Notes: generated from the sequence alone by a model not told the origin. Shown: positions 1 to 21,129, counted from the first letter of the stretch. The stretch: DNA of 64,000 nucleotides from Maylandia zebra (GCF_041146795.1 NC_135177.1:26640060-26704059), one strand, 5' to 3'. Translations and numbers: made by a program.

Positions 1-3000
1 GAGGGGTCGAGGCGTTGGGGTCTCCGATCCTTTATCCTACCACCTTCTTCTAAGAGCTGACGGCTGGGCGGGGACAGAGTCACAGGTGCTTGAATCCGAT
101 TGGCCATCTCCCCTTATAAACACTAGGCTACCTGACCCTTTTACCTGTATCAATCTAAGAAAGATTTGCGGACCTTACATGTTTACAGAAACACTGCCTG
201 ACAGCTTTAGGCGGACTCTCGCATGCAGTGGTGATGGTTGCTGTAGGGAGAGTATTACTTATTCACTTATTCATACCTTAAAACAGTCCTGCTTCTGTAG
301 ATTCTCACTTCCAGTAAAGAATTAAAGAATGAATAAATAAAAACTAATATTATTTAGAAGTGAGGCAGCCACTCCAAGCAAGCATTTTAACAGCTATAAC
401 CTGTGGGGGCTTTTTGCTGTCAATCCATTGCCATCAAAATATTTAAAAGAGGAAAAATGCATTTCACTACAATTATACATCATCTACAGACCCTTAGACG
501 TGTGTATTCTAGTCACTACACTTTAGTTAAAATAAACATTTTCAATGACACATCCATCATCAAAACAGCCCCTGTGCAGAAAGGTGTCTCAAACTGTCTG
601 AGGACTCCACCTTTTTCCTGCGTTCAACTGTGGACAGAAGCAGTACTTAAAAGTTGCACAACAAGGCCACACTGTGCACTCAGACATGAGTGATGTTGAG
701 AAATATGCGTCAAAAATAGCACGCTTTTAAATGTGGGAGGATGTGTCATATGGTGTGTCACGGAATGACTTAACGTTCAGCATCAGTACAATCACATGGT
801 TAAAATGCCATGTTGCTAATAGTTTGTGTGTAATAAGCCTAGAAACCCTATTCGGACTACAAATATAATTAATGGGTGATGGTTTATTGTATTTTGATTA
901 CTGCATGTCAAGAATTTCAATCAAACCAGAGGTGGAGCGAGTCAAGCCTCTCGTAGCCTCTAGTCTCCGAGACAAGGTTCTACTTGAGATGCTTCCCCTG
1001 GAACACTTATGAATGCTACAATTTTGGTGACACTCGAGAATACACAATGTGTCTTGATTACAAATGAAGCGAAAGAAAAGTAATTGTGACTATCAAAAAA
1101 AAGGCAAACGATCAGATCCAGAGACCCACAGCAGGAGTGAGTCTCAAGAGAAAAAGGGAAAAGCAAAGAACTAAGAGTCAAAGACAAAGGCTCTGGCAGC
1201 ACAAGTTTAAAAACTACAACTTCAGTCCCTGCAGGCTGATGGCTAAGTTGTCCCCATACCAGACATACCAGAGGCAGCAAGGCTGGCTTAAAGCACTGAA
1301 TGGCTGATCCTAGAACAGCGTGTTCTGCACAGCAATAATCACCTCAGTCAGCCACAAGCAAGGCAGAGCACCACATGAACAACAAGTCAGAGCTTTGTGC
1401 CTGTTATTTTGCATGGTTAGAAACTGTTCTGGAATTTCTTTCAAATAAGGAAAGGGACACTTCCCCCCCAACTATTTCTATAATACCTTTACGGATTTCT
1501 TTGGCCCTGGCATTTTAGCCATCACTCACAACCTTGTGGTGTTGTGCAATTTATCCCTGCACCCCATTCTGCCCAGCACGGTTGGAAGTAGAGGAATCTA
1601 GAGAAGCCACAAGAACACCCTAGGGAGATCTATGTCTGTCTGGGAAAGCACCTCCTTTGGTTCTCCCTCCCCTCTCAGCAAATAACCCACACTCTCTAAC
1701 AAGCATATGGGTTCTCAATGACACAGGAAGGAGAGGGCTCATATCCAAGTATTGGGAACATTTCTGAGTAGGCGACGCTGGATTTCACCCCTTCTTGGCT
1801 TTGACCCAAAGTAGGCTGACTTGAAGACTTCCTGCCCCGAGCCAGTGCCAGATTTCTGTGGCATCTTGGCATCTTCACTGCCAACTATGAACAGAGGCAG
1901 CGAAGACAATTGGTGCCAAGAGTTTTAATTAAGACTGTGTTGTAAAGAGGAAAGTAAAGGCATGTGCAGGTAATGGCTTCCATCCCTGTTTCAGAGGGCT
2001 AACAGAATATGATTAACTAATACAATCTTAGCCTTAGCCAATTAATTATATTTAACCGTTAAAAACAGAGAACGACCAAATGGTCCAGAGAGGGAAATCA
2101 GCATGCACCGCTCTCATGCTCAAAGCTGAAGAGAGTGTAATTGTGTTATAATACACTGATGCCAAAGATTATTAAAGGCTATGTTTTCAGACAAAATGCA
2201 CATGCACAACTAGAAGAATAAATTACCTTTTTCAGTTAGTGTCCACAGTAGAGTCAGTCATTTTAGGGGGTGGATCAATTACCACTTTGAAAATTAAATA
2301 CTGTCAAACTTTGGTCTGTTGGTTAGAAACAAATAAGCAATAATGGCAAAACATTGTTCTTTGAAGAACTTCAATGAGACTTGTACTTTGTTTTCTTTTG
2401 GTTATTCTCTTCTGACATTTTACAGACTGGATGATCCATTAAAAGAAAACTGATATTCCTGGAGCTGGGAGTAAGCGATGAAAAAGAATATACCCTTCTC
2501 TGCGTCGTCAAATTGAAAAATTAATCGATGATGAAAGTATTTCAGGCTTCAGGCATTATGAAATAGTATTAACAACCCAACAATGAAAGTGAATAAGATT
2601 AATAATCATTCGAGTACTGCAACCTTAACCATATCACGTTCTGAAAGGGTGTCGCTCTGGTCTCAGTTTCTTGAAATAAACCACAGAACGGATCATATTG
2701 CCTCCAGCAATGAGTTAAATCTCTTACTTGTGCAAGTCAGTGGCTGGCTACATCCACAATAGCCAAGTAGGCTTGATGCCAAGACACTGATTAGCCTAAC
2801 TATGCCTCTGTTCTCCAGGCAATGCAGTGCTGAGTGGAGGTGCAGTGGGAGTCTAGCTCATCACCAAAGAGCACTGTGCTAAACACAAGTTTAAGTGGAA
2901 GAAAGCCAGTAGACTGTAGTGTATCCATGCTGGACATATAAAGCCTTGGGCAAGGAGGCATCTGCCTCTTTAATACATAATTCACTCAGAGCTGAAACAT

Positions 3001-4560
3001 CATGCTTTAGTCCTAAGGGCCGGCAGTCTGCTTCTGGTTGTTGGAACATAAAACTGTCTCCATCAGATAATCCAGTCTCACTGACAGGCAACTCCTGTGT
3101 ACCAAGTAGCAGTTCAATTTAACCTTAACTTCAAAACAAGATTAGAAAAGTACACATTTTTAACATATTAGTAAATGTTCAAAGTTCATTTTGTGTTGTT
3201 TTTCAACTTGCACCAAATGCATGTGGAAGCACTACCATCTCACCTTTCCACCTCAGTGAGTTTGTCCTCATCAGCCATGATACGCAGGTAGGTCAACATG
3301 TAGAGACAGCCATCTGCCCTGGAGCTCTCCCCCTCAGACATGCACGCGGTCACTTTACATCTCAATCTCTGCAAATGCATCTTCCTGTAGGGGTATTATT
3401 AGAAGCACTCATGCCTTATTACCAACATTATTATCATAACTGACAGGATGTGCATTAGTTACTTTGGTCTCCGCAGTTAGATCGGGCCATAATGTTGACA
3501 CACTACTGCATGGGCCTTTCTGGATTTCGATATTAACAGTGGAGAACCTGAAGCAGATGCAGTGCTTTCATGTGTAATAGTCCCAGCTCATGTTCCCATG
3601 AAAGAGCCACTAATGGGTTAACAGTAGAAATGAGAGGGGAAAGAGAGGGAAAATCAATGCTTTTGTTGAGGGGAAGAAAGGAAGGCTTTCACAGGTCTAT
3701 GTATCATTAAGCAATTGAGAAAGCTAATTAGAGTGGGGGGGGGAAAGATGTGCAGATCTCACAGCTAATTATTTCCATGGCAACCACAGCTCATGTAGAT
3801 GATGTGAGGTAGCATCCAATTTGCTTCAATCAGGATATTTACAAGAAGAGAAACAGAGACCCCTAGTGGGATGAAGTGAACATATCCATGAAAGCTGAGC
3901 GTTGAAAAGAAACTTTAAATGTAAAAAGGATTCAAATAAACTGAAAAATACCCAAAATCATACATCTCAAATTCTGTTTTGAAATGTTGATACATGGAAA
4001 ATATTATCTAGTTTGTTATCATTTGCAAAAATAAACAACTAATATCATTTTTCGGCTTTCCAGGAATTGTGTTGATTGTTAGCACAGGTATAAGCTTGCC
4101 TACAGCCCAACTTATAGAACCATGATTTGGTAAAAGTTAGTAGAATGCAGTGATGTTTGACAGTATTAGCTGAAATGTTCTCTATCTCATTAAAAATTGA
4201 CCAAACAGTAACTGTTAAACCAAGACTATATATAGACTCTTTTTTATTTTATTAAAAAACAAACAAACAAACAAAAAACATACAATGGTTATGCACATTA
4301 GTTCTTTGATGAAGTGACAGGTGTTTTTAAAAGTGGGGCTTTATAGTTGATAATGAGGACGTTACATATTAGGCGTCTATGTCTCTTTTCCCTGGTCTTT
4401 GTGTCATACCTGCAGGTCAGTGTCTCTTTGAAGCACACAGTAAAGCAGCCACAGAGGACAGGATGAATCTTTGCTTCCATTCACACAAAATCTGGAAATT
4501 CCAGAACTTCAGACATGGCTTTTGCTTCATAAAAGTGTGACCATGTTTAATTTTGCTTTA
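1..4560. other. No gene recognised (MED18 3' flank)
   Basis: No protein family, splice-consistent exon chain or RNA gene could be recognised on either strand. Open frames here are short and resemble nothing known to me. The stretch is AT-rich, with short A/C-rich simple sequence near 4255-4280. It may contain regulatory or intronic sequence of a neighbour outside the window, but the sequence alone does not show this. Confidence 0.5.
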
Positions 4561-4598
4561 GAACATAAGCGTTGTGAGACAATACAAAAAGAAAATAT

Positions 4599-4604
4599 TT
4601 TATT
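4599..4604 (-). terminator. Poly(A) signal of MED18
   Basis: AATAAA on the minus strand, about 335 bases beyond the MED18 stop codon. It is the first canonical hexamer I noticed downstream and gives a plausible short 3' UTR. Confidence 0.5.
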
Positions 4605-4938
4605 CCTCTAACTCACCACTTTGTTTAGTCCCTCCACCCCCCTTCATTCAAAAACTATCCCACTTGAAAACAACCTCCCTCTCTATAACATCAGCTATAG
4701 CTCAGGCAGTTAACTAAAATAGTGCAAGGAGGCTGCCAATCAGTTCTGTTCAATGCTGCAAGCCCCAACACCAATGTTACTGAATTTTCAAAATATACTG
4801 CCCTGAGAAGGAACTTTTTTGAGAGTGAAATAATTCCCTCAGAAGTTGACTTAGACCTGGTTCCTCTGGTGGAAAGTCATGGAGTCCCTCCCAAGGTTCC
4901 CAGTCACCCGGGGAAAGTTCCTTTTTGTGGAAAACTGG

Positions 4939-6754
4939 CTAATGTCTCTGTTTGCTAGGGTCAATCTTTTCCAAGTGAACCAGGGGTTTGAGTTGTTCAG
5001 CAAAGCTGCGCATGTCCTCTGACACAGTGTCTTGTCCTGCAGGAGCCAACACACTCAGCTCCACCAGGTATGAAAGTGATAGATGCTCAGTGTTTTCTGT
5101 ATTCCCTGGTACAAGTATGCGTGACAGCTTACTGACCACAATTTTCATTGCACCTTTACGAAATATGTGTCCATTGCTGACAAACTCATGGTCCATGCGG
5201 AAGCCCATCTCATTGAGGAACTCCGGAAGGCTGTGAGTGGCAGCAACATCAACACAGTTGCGTACCAAAGCGTGGCGACTCTTGTCTCCCACTTCAGATT
5301 GACCAAGGTAGCGTAGGTGCCATGGAGCAGTTGGGTGGGAGAGGGAACGGCGGGCACGCAAAATGAAGGGATTTCCTTGCTGGCCTTTGAGAAGGTAAAC
5401 CAACTCATGATCAGTAAAAGTCTCAGGTTCCATGTTGTCGCACAGACCTCGAAGGCGATGCAAGAGGCTTTCCAGGGCCTGGTCCAACACACTCCCTGAT
5501 TAAATAAAGTGCACAAGGAACAAATACAAAAAATGACATTTGATCTGATGGCCAGGACTCTATACATATTATATTTATAAATATAGTCTCCACTATCTCA
5601 GATCGTCCATAGTTTGTACATTTGCTTTGACATTTTTGCTTCATATATCAAATACCTCAAAGATTTTCCTTTAAAACAAAAAAAATACACATCCACCCAC
5701 TTTCAGGGCACATGCAGTAATATTTTAAACCTAGTAAATTATAAGACAGTTCAGTAGATCATGAAATACTCATTTTGATTTATTAAACTTATCTCAATAA
5801 ATCAAAATCTTTTTATCAGAATACCATCTGAAACCTCCAGAATTTAGAATTTTGGTCTATTTGGGTTAAACTATGCATGTATTTTTCATTTTTGTGGTAC
5901 AACTTCACATTTGCTCAATCCAGCATGAAATTTAAACCCCCCAAAAAGATTTGTTTTCATTTTTATAACTAAGAAATAATTTTCCATTTTGCATTATTGT
6001 GAAATTCAATTGTATACCATTAAAAATTGGTGTGCGTTTAAATATGAGACAGATTGGATCTGCAGATCTGGATATGGAAATCATATGCATTTAACTGTAT
6101 TATCTTTAACAGATATTTGTGTTCAAACATCTGGTATGTATGACAAAAAAAATGCTGGAAGAGGTTCAATGGTCCATATTTCAAAGAAAATATATCTTAA
6201 AAAGTATTTGATAAAACTTCACAGCAATCATACATGACAAAACTTTGGACCATACATTTTTTAGGCAAAACTGCGATTGTCCAGGAGAAGGCCCACAGTA
6301 TTCTACAATTGAGTGACCAAGTTAAGAAATAAGGTTTTAAACATTGTAAATGCACCATTTTAAAAATTATTTATAATAATATTATAATAAGAATTTAGCT
6401 GTTATTTAGGAGCTAGTGCATAATAATTTAGGTCAAAGGTGACATATGTAACACTGTTCACTTTCACACCAAAGGATGTTGCTCATGTAACTTTACTCAT
6501 TGTGCTGAACAGTTGCACAATGCAACTATTAAATGATTATTGCTATTGTTTTGCATTTTTGTTACTATAAGCTACTATCTGTAGTATTGCCACTATCAGT
6601 ACCTTATGCTATGTATAACACTCAGGGCTTGTTATTTGCCTGCTTACTTGCTTCAGCTTCGGTAGATGCATGATATCTTACCTTGTAACAGATACTCCAT
6701 CATGTTAATTGTGCCCCCAGTGACAGGCATTACAGTAACAGGTGGCGCCTCCAT
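4939..6754 (-). CDS. med18: Mediator complex subunit 18 (MED18)
   Basis: Subunit of the Mediator head module, which links transcription factors to RNA polymerase II in the nucleus. There are two coding exons: 6754-6682, beginning MEAPPVT and ending LLQ plus one base, and 5495-4939. The donor (GTAAGA) and acceptor (TAATCAG) are consensus and the phase matches. The product is 209 residues; human MED18 is 208. Near-identical family blocks include RLRGLCDNMEPETF, KGQQGNPFILRARRS, WHLRYLGQ, HALVRNCVD, MGFRMDHEFV, RILVPGNT and FAEQLKPLVHLEKIDP. The start is fixed by the conserved N-terminus encoded in exon 1. No break is seen. It marks the left border of the tandem array. Confidence 0.96.
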
Positions 6755-6784
6755 CTTTCCTCGGGTACTTTGAGGTTTTTGAGC

Positions 6785-7330
6785 CTAAAGAAAGAAAATT
6801 ATATGCAGATACATATATACATGTCGGAACATCTGATGGAGCAATGCCATCATTAACAAAAAAAATTCACCTGTCGCCATAGGTAACAGAGTTTGTAACT
6901 TTTAGCTCGCTAATAGCCAGTGATAACGCCTTCTAATCTAGGTGTAAATCACTCGAAACAACAATTATAGTGCATTATTGTCTACGAAACCACGAAGAGC
7001 AGTAGCCGAGGAAAAAGGGTAAATGTTTTAAGTGTTCGTTCTCGATAACGTTTTAATAAAAGACCAAAGGCCTAAACGGGGTTCTGAACACACGGCTACT
7101 ACTACACAGCTACTCTGTTTCCTAGTAGCTAACCGGAACGTTACTTAAGCTAACAGGCTAAACGTTTCAATGTTATTACAGAAACATTAAAAATATATTA
7201 CCTTTCAAAAATAAAGAAGCGAACGCGGAAAGAAATAAACGTCTTTTTAGTTATCAAAGAAAAAGTGAACACAGTTAGCAACAACAATGAATGAGAAGCG
7301 TCTTCCTTTGGTGTGTCAAATCGGTAGACA
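6785..7330 (-). promoter_or_regulatory. MED18 5' UTR and promoter region (putative)
   Basis: On the minus strand an acceptor-like CTTTAG lies about 30 bases upstream of the MED18 ATG, and a donor-like AAAG/GTAATA lies near 7202. This suggests a non-coding first exon at roughly 7203-7300 with the start site near 7300. The exact start cannot be placed from sequence. Confidence 0.35.
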
Positions 7331-7879
7331 TCCAACTTTGAGGCTCATTACAGCCACCTACTGGTAGTGTTAAAATATCGACAGCAGGTCATCCGTGTAT
7401 AAAATAGAAAGAAATGGACATGGACGTCATGGACAGACAGGCTTTTTAGGCTACTCTGCTTTTATTAACACCGGCTATACGAATGGATTATCAGTACTGT
7501 GAAAACTATTACTGTTTTCACAGTACTGTGAAAAGTATATATTACTGAGTATTAAGTTTAGAGGCTTTATTGGCATACATACTGTGGAAATAAAAGCAGT
7601 AGTTTACACTTAATTTTGCCAATCTCTTGACACAAAACAAAAATAATTATTCAAATAAAATAAAAATAAAGAATCCGGAAATTTTACAGATTGCAAGAAT
7701 TGAAGATGCAAACACTAAAATTAGTTTTAAAAACAAACCTGAGTTTGAAAACCTGAGTTGTACCTGCTTTGTCCATATTTGCAAACCGGTCTTTACAAAT
7801 TTGTGCCATAGCAGGTAATAATAATTACAGTAATAGTCAATAATATTGATGGGGTAGAAGAGAGGCATAACTGACTGTC

Positions 7880-9060
7880 TTATTCACGAGTCTGATTTGA
7901 GACTTACAGTCTTTGATTTCAGACTCCTGTTGCATCTACCTTTAGAATCTACCACCTACCTGTTAACTGGTGGTGTTGTGAGTGTGTGTTGTATTTAATG
8001 TTGATGTGGGCAATGCTGACAGCCCTGTTGGTGTAAATGTCATATACTAATGAAAAGATGATCCTGTGATTTATTGTGCAGTCTCACACAATAGAGTGTT
8101 CCTGTCTTGAGTAGTGCAGCTGGGCCCTGTTAGTCATCTTAGAAAGTACAGTCAATGTGCTGGTTGTGAGACCAGGTGAAATCCAACCTCATGTGTGTCC
8201 TCTACCTCTGTCTTGGAGTGTTTTTTCCTCAGATCGCCTTGCTCTTATCTACATTTAGGGCAAGATTATTTTCCTGACACCAGGCCACTAGTCATTTCAC
8301 TTCTCTTCTCTATGCCAGCCCTGCCAGTAATCAGCCCAATTACTTTAGATTCATATGCAAATTTTATAATTCTGGTATTGATTAGGGGGGTGCTCACACT
8401 CATATGTGAAGAGAGCATGTGGCAGTGCACTCAGCACGTGCCCCTGAGTAATACCAGTGCTCACAGTTCTGATGTTTGATATCTGGTGTCCAACTCTGAC
8501 TGAGTGCGGTCTATCTTACAGGAAGTTCAGAGCTCAGTTACAGAGAAAGGGTGTGAGTCTGACTAAGAGCAGCTTCTCAGAGAGTCTGCAGCATTAAATG
8601 CAGCTTCAGTCAACTAACAGCATTTTCACAGATGTGTTACTACCTTCTAGTGGACTGATTCTGTATGCATGTGCATAAAGTAAAGAGTCCAAGGTGGCCA
8701 GGACAGTCTTTTTGATCCTTTCAAAACACTTCATCACAATTGATGTTAGTCCAAAAGAATGATGGTCATTTAAGCATGTGGCAGTATGTTTCTTGGAGAG
8801 GGCCACACTGGTAATGGACTTAAAGGATGGGCAGATTGTATGTCTATGAATACACCATCCAGCTCTGATGAGCAGACCCTGAGTGCATGCCTGAGGATAT
8901 TATTTGGACCAGCTGCCTTATTTGGGTTTGTTTTCATTAGAGCTGTGCACACCGCCACCAATGACAGATCGTGATGCAGTGGTTTGTCCTGCGTGTCTTG
9001 TCCTGTCTGTCTCTGTGGGTTGGTGTTGTGGTGTATAAAAAAAGTGGGTGAGGTACTCAC
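7880..9060 (-). mobile_element. LINE reverse-transcriptase remnant (L2/CR1-like), unit 1
   Basis: Decayed non-LTR retrotransposon on the minus strand. Readable RT pieces in order are NKAAGPNN (near 8915), LNDHHSFGLTSIVMKCFERI (near 8735), VKMLLVD, a block equivalent to the NTGAPQG..LSPLL motif (near 8440), a decayed block where FADDT..GLI is expected (near 8340), and near 8000 the 3' piece IYTNR. Many frame breaks make it non-coding. Its middle, near 8195, is where homology to units 2 and 3 begins, so it carries the left duplication breakpoint. The clade is a judgement from motif spelling. Confidence 0.75.
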
Positions 9061-9739
9061 ATAGGCTATTCGGAGTAATAATCAGTAATAATCATACTAT
9101 AACCTTTTGTCTGCAGGGTGTTATTGTTTTGCTATCACTGATGATCATTATTGATTAACACTGCAGACGCAGTACTGCTGGGGTTTTAACACTTTTAACA
9201 GCCTTCTTTATGCAACCTTTTGCTTAGATGCTTTTTTACTGCGGTTATATTTTATATGGTGATTATATAAAACCTAAAACTGCAAGACAAAATACAGCTG
9301 TAAAAAAAATTTAGTGTAAAAAGTATTTTTTCTTTTAACAAAAAAAATAGAAATTGTTTGTAAATTTGTTTTAATTGCTGAGCTCGACTAAATTAATGTA
9401 CCTAATAACGTTCCTCTTTGTGAAAGCAGCATTTAATTGCCGTAGAATATTGAGGTCAACATTACTTCTTTACCTACATTTGTTTTATCTTAACTTGATC
9501 TGCAAGGTAATCAGAAACTGTGCTTTCATGCAGTTCATGAATGGACCTCACCTCTGTACTGAGCAACAACAACAACAAAAAAAAATGTTGTTACATAACA
9601 TCTGTATCACACTCAAAGTTTCTCATTAAAATTATCTTGATCCATGTACTTTAAAACACCCGCCCTGCCTTCAGAAAATTAGGTAAAAGTTCAGTTATAT
9701 ATAAATAAAAGTGACTGCACTTATCCTGGACTTTTTTCT

Positions 9740-11504
9740 CTATACTTTTATTTCACTGCAATCACTAGAGGTCATGTGATTAATTCTTTTGCCCGGTGTC
9801 CTGATGATAATTGATGAATAAACCACTGAAGACTCTTCTTCCACCTGCAGTAAAAAGCAATACATTTCATTACCCAGACAAAGCAACACGCACACACTTC
9901 ATTTCTGCATGAGGGTTTTAGGTTACACCTCGATGTCAGCACAGACACTTACCCTGCTATTCAAGCCACAGCAACAAATTTGAACAGGAAATGCTTTGGT
10001 GAGACAGAAGCAGAAGCATATTCAGAATCAGAGGGGAAAGTTTTTCAAGCAAACCATAAGAAAAAAACAAAACAATAAAATACAAAGGAAGTGGAAGTGA
10101 GGCGCAGCTGCATAGCCTACCTGAATGTAACCTTGATTTCAACCAGAAAATTAAAAGTGCCATTAAAATGACACATGATACTGATATACCACAAATAAGT
10201 GGGATCCAGTCTTCAGGCTCTTTTTGAAAACCTGTTAAACCAAAAGCTAAATATTAATATTTCTTTGATTCGGGTGAAAAAGGTTCACAAACAGCATATG
10301 GCTAAACACCCACCTGTTCTTGTGCTAAATGCGTTTGTGCTAAATGTGGGACTCTTAGTAACTGTAGTGTATCCATCAAACACTGAATCTATATTGCACT
10401 TTAGGGACCCGTGTGGATGTACAGGCACAGATGTAGTTGAAGTTCTGTTTGGATTATTTGATTTCATGCCGCACGTCACAGCGCAAGATGCAGATGAATC
10501 CTTACTGTCATATACTGTAAGTAAAGATCAAAAGGTTACATCAGGTTATCTTCTACTATGAAACAATGATGTTTGTGTGTTTCTCACCTGTAACTACACA
10601 CAAATTGATAGTGACTCGCTTAATACTGTGTCCGACACAGCTACTCATCCAGCAGGTATATTTCCCAGCATCTTCTCTTCTGACATTTCCAATATATATA
10701 GACTTGTTGAAAGTCAAATTGTCTGTTGTTGCTCTTACTTCTGATTTCCCAACAGCAGTCGTTGCTTCAAAAGTCCAAAAGTTTATTTTATCAAGTTTAC
10801 TTGAACATGTGTGCTGAAAACTGCTGCCAGCAACAATGTAAACTGTCTCATTGACGTCTTTCCACGTCTCTGAAAAAAGAGAGGTAAAGGATTGTGATAA
10901 TTATCTTTGGCAAATTTAAAAACCATAAGCACAGGTAGATTCTGACTTAACGGAGAAAAATATGACAGCAGGACAAACCTTTCTTCACTATGATGTCAGT
11001 GGACTTTTGGCATGTTTCTTGGCAAGTTTCACACCAGTACACACCTTCATCCTCCTCGGTAAAAGAGCTGATGACCAAGGAATGATTGGATCCAATTCTC
11101 AATTTGGGATTGGATATTTGATGATATAGCATTCCCCTCTTATCTCGGAAGAATAACTGAACCTGCTTACTGCTATGGTCCTTCTTGTAAAACCATTTGA
11201 AAGAGTCTGATCGATGGATGTAATGCTGACACGGTATCACAGCTCGACATCCCAGCGAAAAATTAAGTTGTGTTGCGACTCGCAAAATATCACGTTGCTC
11301 ATTTAAATTAACAGTCACTTGAAAAATATATGAAATATTCAACAGTCAGTTCATCAATTGTATTTTAAATACATTGTATTTAATTAAGCAATTTGAATAA
11401 TGAATTTAGTTAAGTAATGATTTGATCAGATACTCACTGTTTCCTGAGAAAGTAGAGAAGTTCCAAACAAGTAAAAAGATGAAAATGAAGCCTTTCTGTT
11501 TCAT
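9740..11504 (-). CDS. ITIM-bearing two-Ig-domain membrane receptor, copy A
   Basis: Type I membrane protein of the immunoglobulin superfamily; ligand unknown. Exons on the minus strand: 11504-11438 (signal peptide), 11317-10979 (Ig 1), 10869-10588 (Ig 2), 10514-10314 (Ser/Thr-rich stalk), 10231-10121 (transmembrane), 9993-9953, 9844-9740. Introns flanking the Ig exons are phase 1, as usual for this superfamily. The model gives 381 residues without interruption. Ig 1 (about 24-135) has LGCRAVIPC, KWFYKKD and EEDEGVYWC plus an extra CETCQETC cluster. Ig 2 has EDAGKYTC. The membrane span is about residues 305-327 (WIPLICGISV...). The tail holds VVYSSI (Tyr356), matching the ITIM pattern V/I/L/S-x-Y-x-x-I/V/L, so an inhibitory role through SH2 phosphatases is inferred. 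Exon 6 is the least certain. The gene is divergent from the CYP4 gene 1.2 kb away. The family member cannot be named. Confidence 0.8.
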
Positions 11505-12745
11505 ATGGGAGAAATTCCTGTCCCCGCAGAAATAAAACCCAACATGAAGCATCCTGGCTGTACCATTACTGCTCATAAAAACACAGATCACAAACTCTGC
11601 CTCTCAGCAAAAGGTTTTAGATTGAGCTTAACAGTTTAAATGAGCCTGACACATCGGAAGTGGTCCAACAGCCAGTACAGAGGAAATTTAGCAAGGTTGT
11701 CACCCACACTGTTTTTCTGATGTGGTCTGGCATATGATTTGCTTCTTACATTTAGTATGGGTGTTAAGACACAAAATGTGCATCGCAAACCAGTTTCTTT
11801 TTTAATATATAGATGCCAAAGATGTTCTCACATTGTATTTTATGCTGAGATAATGTTTGTGAGGGTTGAACCAAACTGTGATTGAGCTGTTTGTACAGTT
11901 TATCGTACAGTTAAACTCACTGGAGTTTGGACTTCATGTGCAAACAAAGCACTTGTAACCAACTTATTGGCTGCCAAGTACAACAACTAACACAATTACA
12001 CTTTTATTAATGAGATTAAATTCTAATGAATATCATAAACGCCCCAAAAGTGCTGAGCTGAGTACTTTAAAGTGTCTTAATTTGTCATAGATCAGCATGC
12101 AATTAAGTATGATATGTAATCTGGAGTATTTATTCGTTTAAAAAAACATGAATATAATCTGCACAGATTATATTTAACAATATAAAGTTAGAGGCGTTGT
12201 CAAGGATTTCCTTGCTTGTTGAGTTTTTTAATCATAAAGTCAATTAAATGGATTTGATTGTGTCAATATTTCTTAAAATAAACTCAACGTATGTAGTAAC
12301 AATATGAAGGAACAAGTGTTTGACAGGCAAACAGAATAGCCAAAAGGAAAACCTACATTTTTGCGTGTGATGTTCACTTTACATGAGCAGAAATTATTTT
12401 GGTTAACAAACAAAGTTATTTTTGATAGAATTTGTAAATATTTTTTTAACCGCACTTCTTCATAATCTACTTTTTAATTCAATACTCTTCCCATATTTGC
12501 ATCTTCATCATCCCAGTTCTCGTTTTCCGCCGTAATGATGTTGCTGTTGCACTCCTGCGCTCAAAACGCCAACAGTTCCGTCAGGACATGAAGTCAGCGT
12601 TTTATTGATTGTCAAATTCCCCGCCTACCGGAGACAGCACTGAAAACATCGCTTTTCCTCCAGAAAGGTGAGCTCAGATCACCTTTTGCGCTTTGTTGGG
12701 GAGGTTTTCCTGCACGCGGAGGCGGAAGACACTTGCACCTGCGAG
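11505..12745. promoter_or_regulatory. Divergent intergenic region, Ig receptor / CYP4, unit 1
   Basis: About 1.24 kb between the two head-to-head start codons. It should hold both promoters. The last 150 bases before the P450 ATG are the most GC-rich and include a GTGAGC donor-like site near 12669. Units 1 and 3 keep most of this region. Unit 2 lacks two internal blocks of it. Confidence 0.55.
12361..12367 (+). promoter_or_regulatory. Candidate AHR/ARNT (XRE) site, unit 1
   Basis: TTGCGTG fits the TNGCGTG consensus of xenobiotic response elements and lies about 380 bases upstream of the CYP4 start. A seven-base match alone is weak. It is listed because unit 3 keeps it at the equivalent position and unit 2 has lost it in a deletion. 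Confidence 0.25.
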
Positions 12746-20269
<7,524 letters not shown>

Positions 20270-21100
20270 CTAAAGTGCACTAACTGCAAGAACTGCTCAA
20301 AATTACTTTATTTAGAAAGTAAAAAAAGTATGTTGATTCTACCTTCTACCATATAACTGAGCTTTCACATAAAATTTAATTAACTCTGCCGTGCAGTTTA
20401 TGTTTTAGGAAAAATTACTTGTTGAAAAAAATCTGCTTTTTACACAAAAACACTAAAGGAGAAGCTTGTGCAGAAAGTACTAGAATTTGCTTTTTTTTTA
20501 CGAGTAGTACATAACAGAATTGTAGTAAATGGCATTGCACTTTTGCAGTGTAAGGTTGTAGATAAAATTCTAGTAATTACAACTTACATTTCCATATTAA
20601 GTTTTACACTCATCACTTAATATTTCTATTTTAAACACCAAGCAACTGTGGCCATTTTTAAATAGAGGAAGAGAACTGGTGCTATGCTGTAAATTAAATT
20701 AGCACTCAGTTTGCACCAAAGAATAATAACATAAAAAAGATAAAACAAGTTCTTCACTGTATTTTAGTATTCAGGATAAACCCAAACAAAAAGGGTTAAT
20801 TGAGCTTATATTTCGAATTACTTCTATTGTTTACAGAAGAGGTCCCTTTGACCTATAATGAAGATCATTTATCTATGTTTGTGCATTTATATGAAGTCTT
20901 ATAAAAGCAAGGAAAGTCAGCATGAAAGCAATTCATAGATATATGATCAAAGTTTATCTCTGGAATATAACCTTATTTTACAGAGGCAGACTGTAAAGTT
21001 GATGCTTAAAAATGTGGACAATGTATCAAATTACTCGCATTGCATTTAGAGTCTTTCCTCATACATACAGCTTATTGTAAATCTGAAATATCAGTTTATA
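20270..21100. other. CYP4 copy 1 3' UTR and flank
   Basis: AT-rich sequence after the P450 stop, matching unit 3 after 56655 but soon diverging from unit 2. It is presumably 3' UTR followed by intergenic DNA; I could not fix the poly(A) site. Nothing else is seen here. Confidence 0.5.
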
Positions 21101-21129
21101 TCAAGGCAAATTCACACTGTAGTGTTGTT

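Noticed and set aside
2800-3122. Overlapping short frames on both strands near 2.8-3.1 kb
   Set aside because: No recognisable domain, no paired splice sites, no homology seen; treated as chance open frames.
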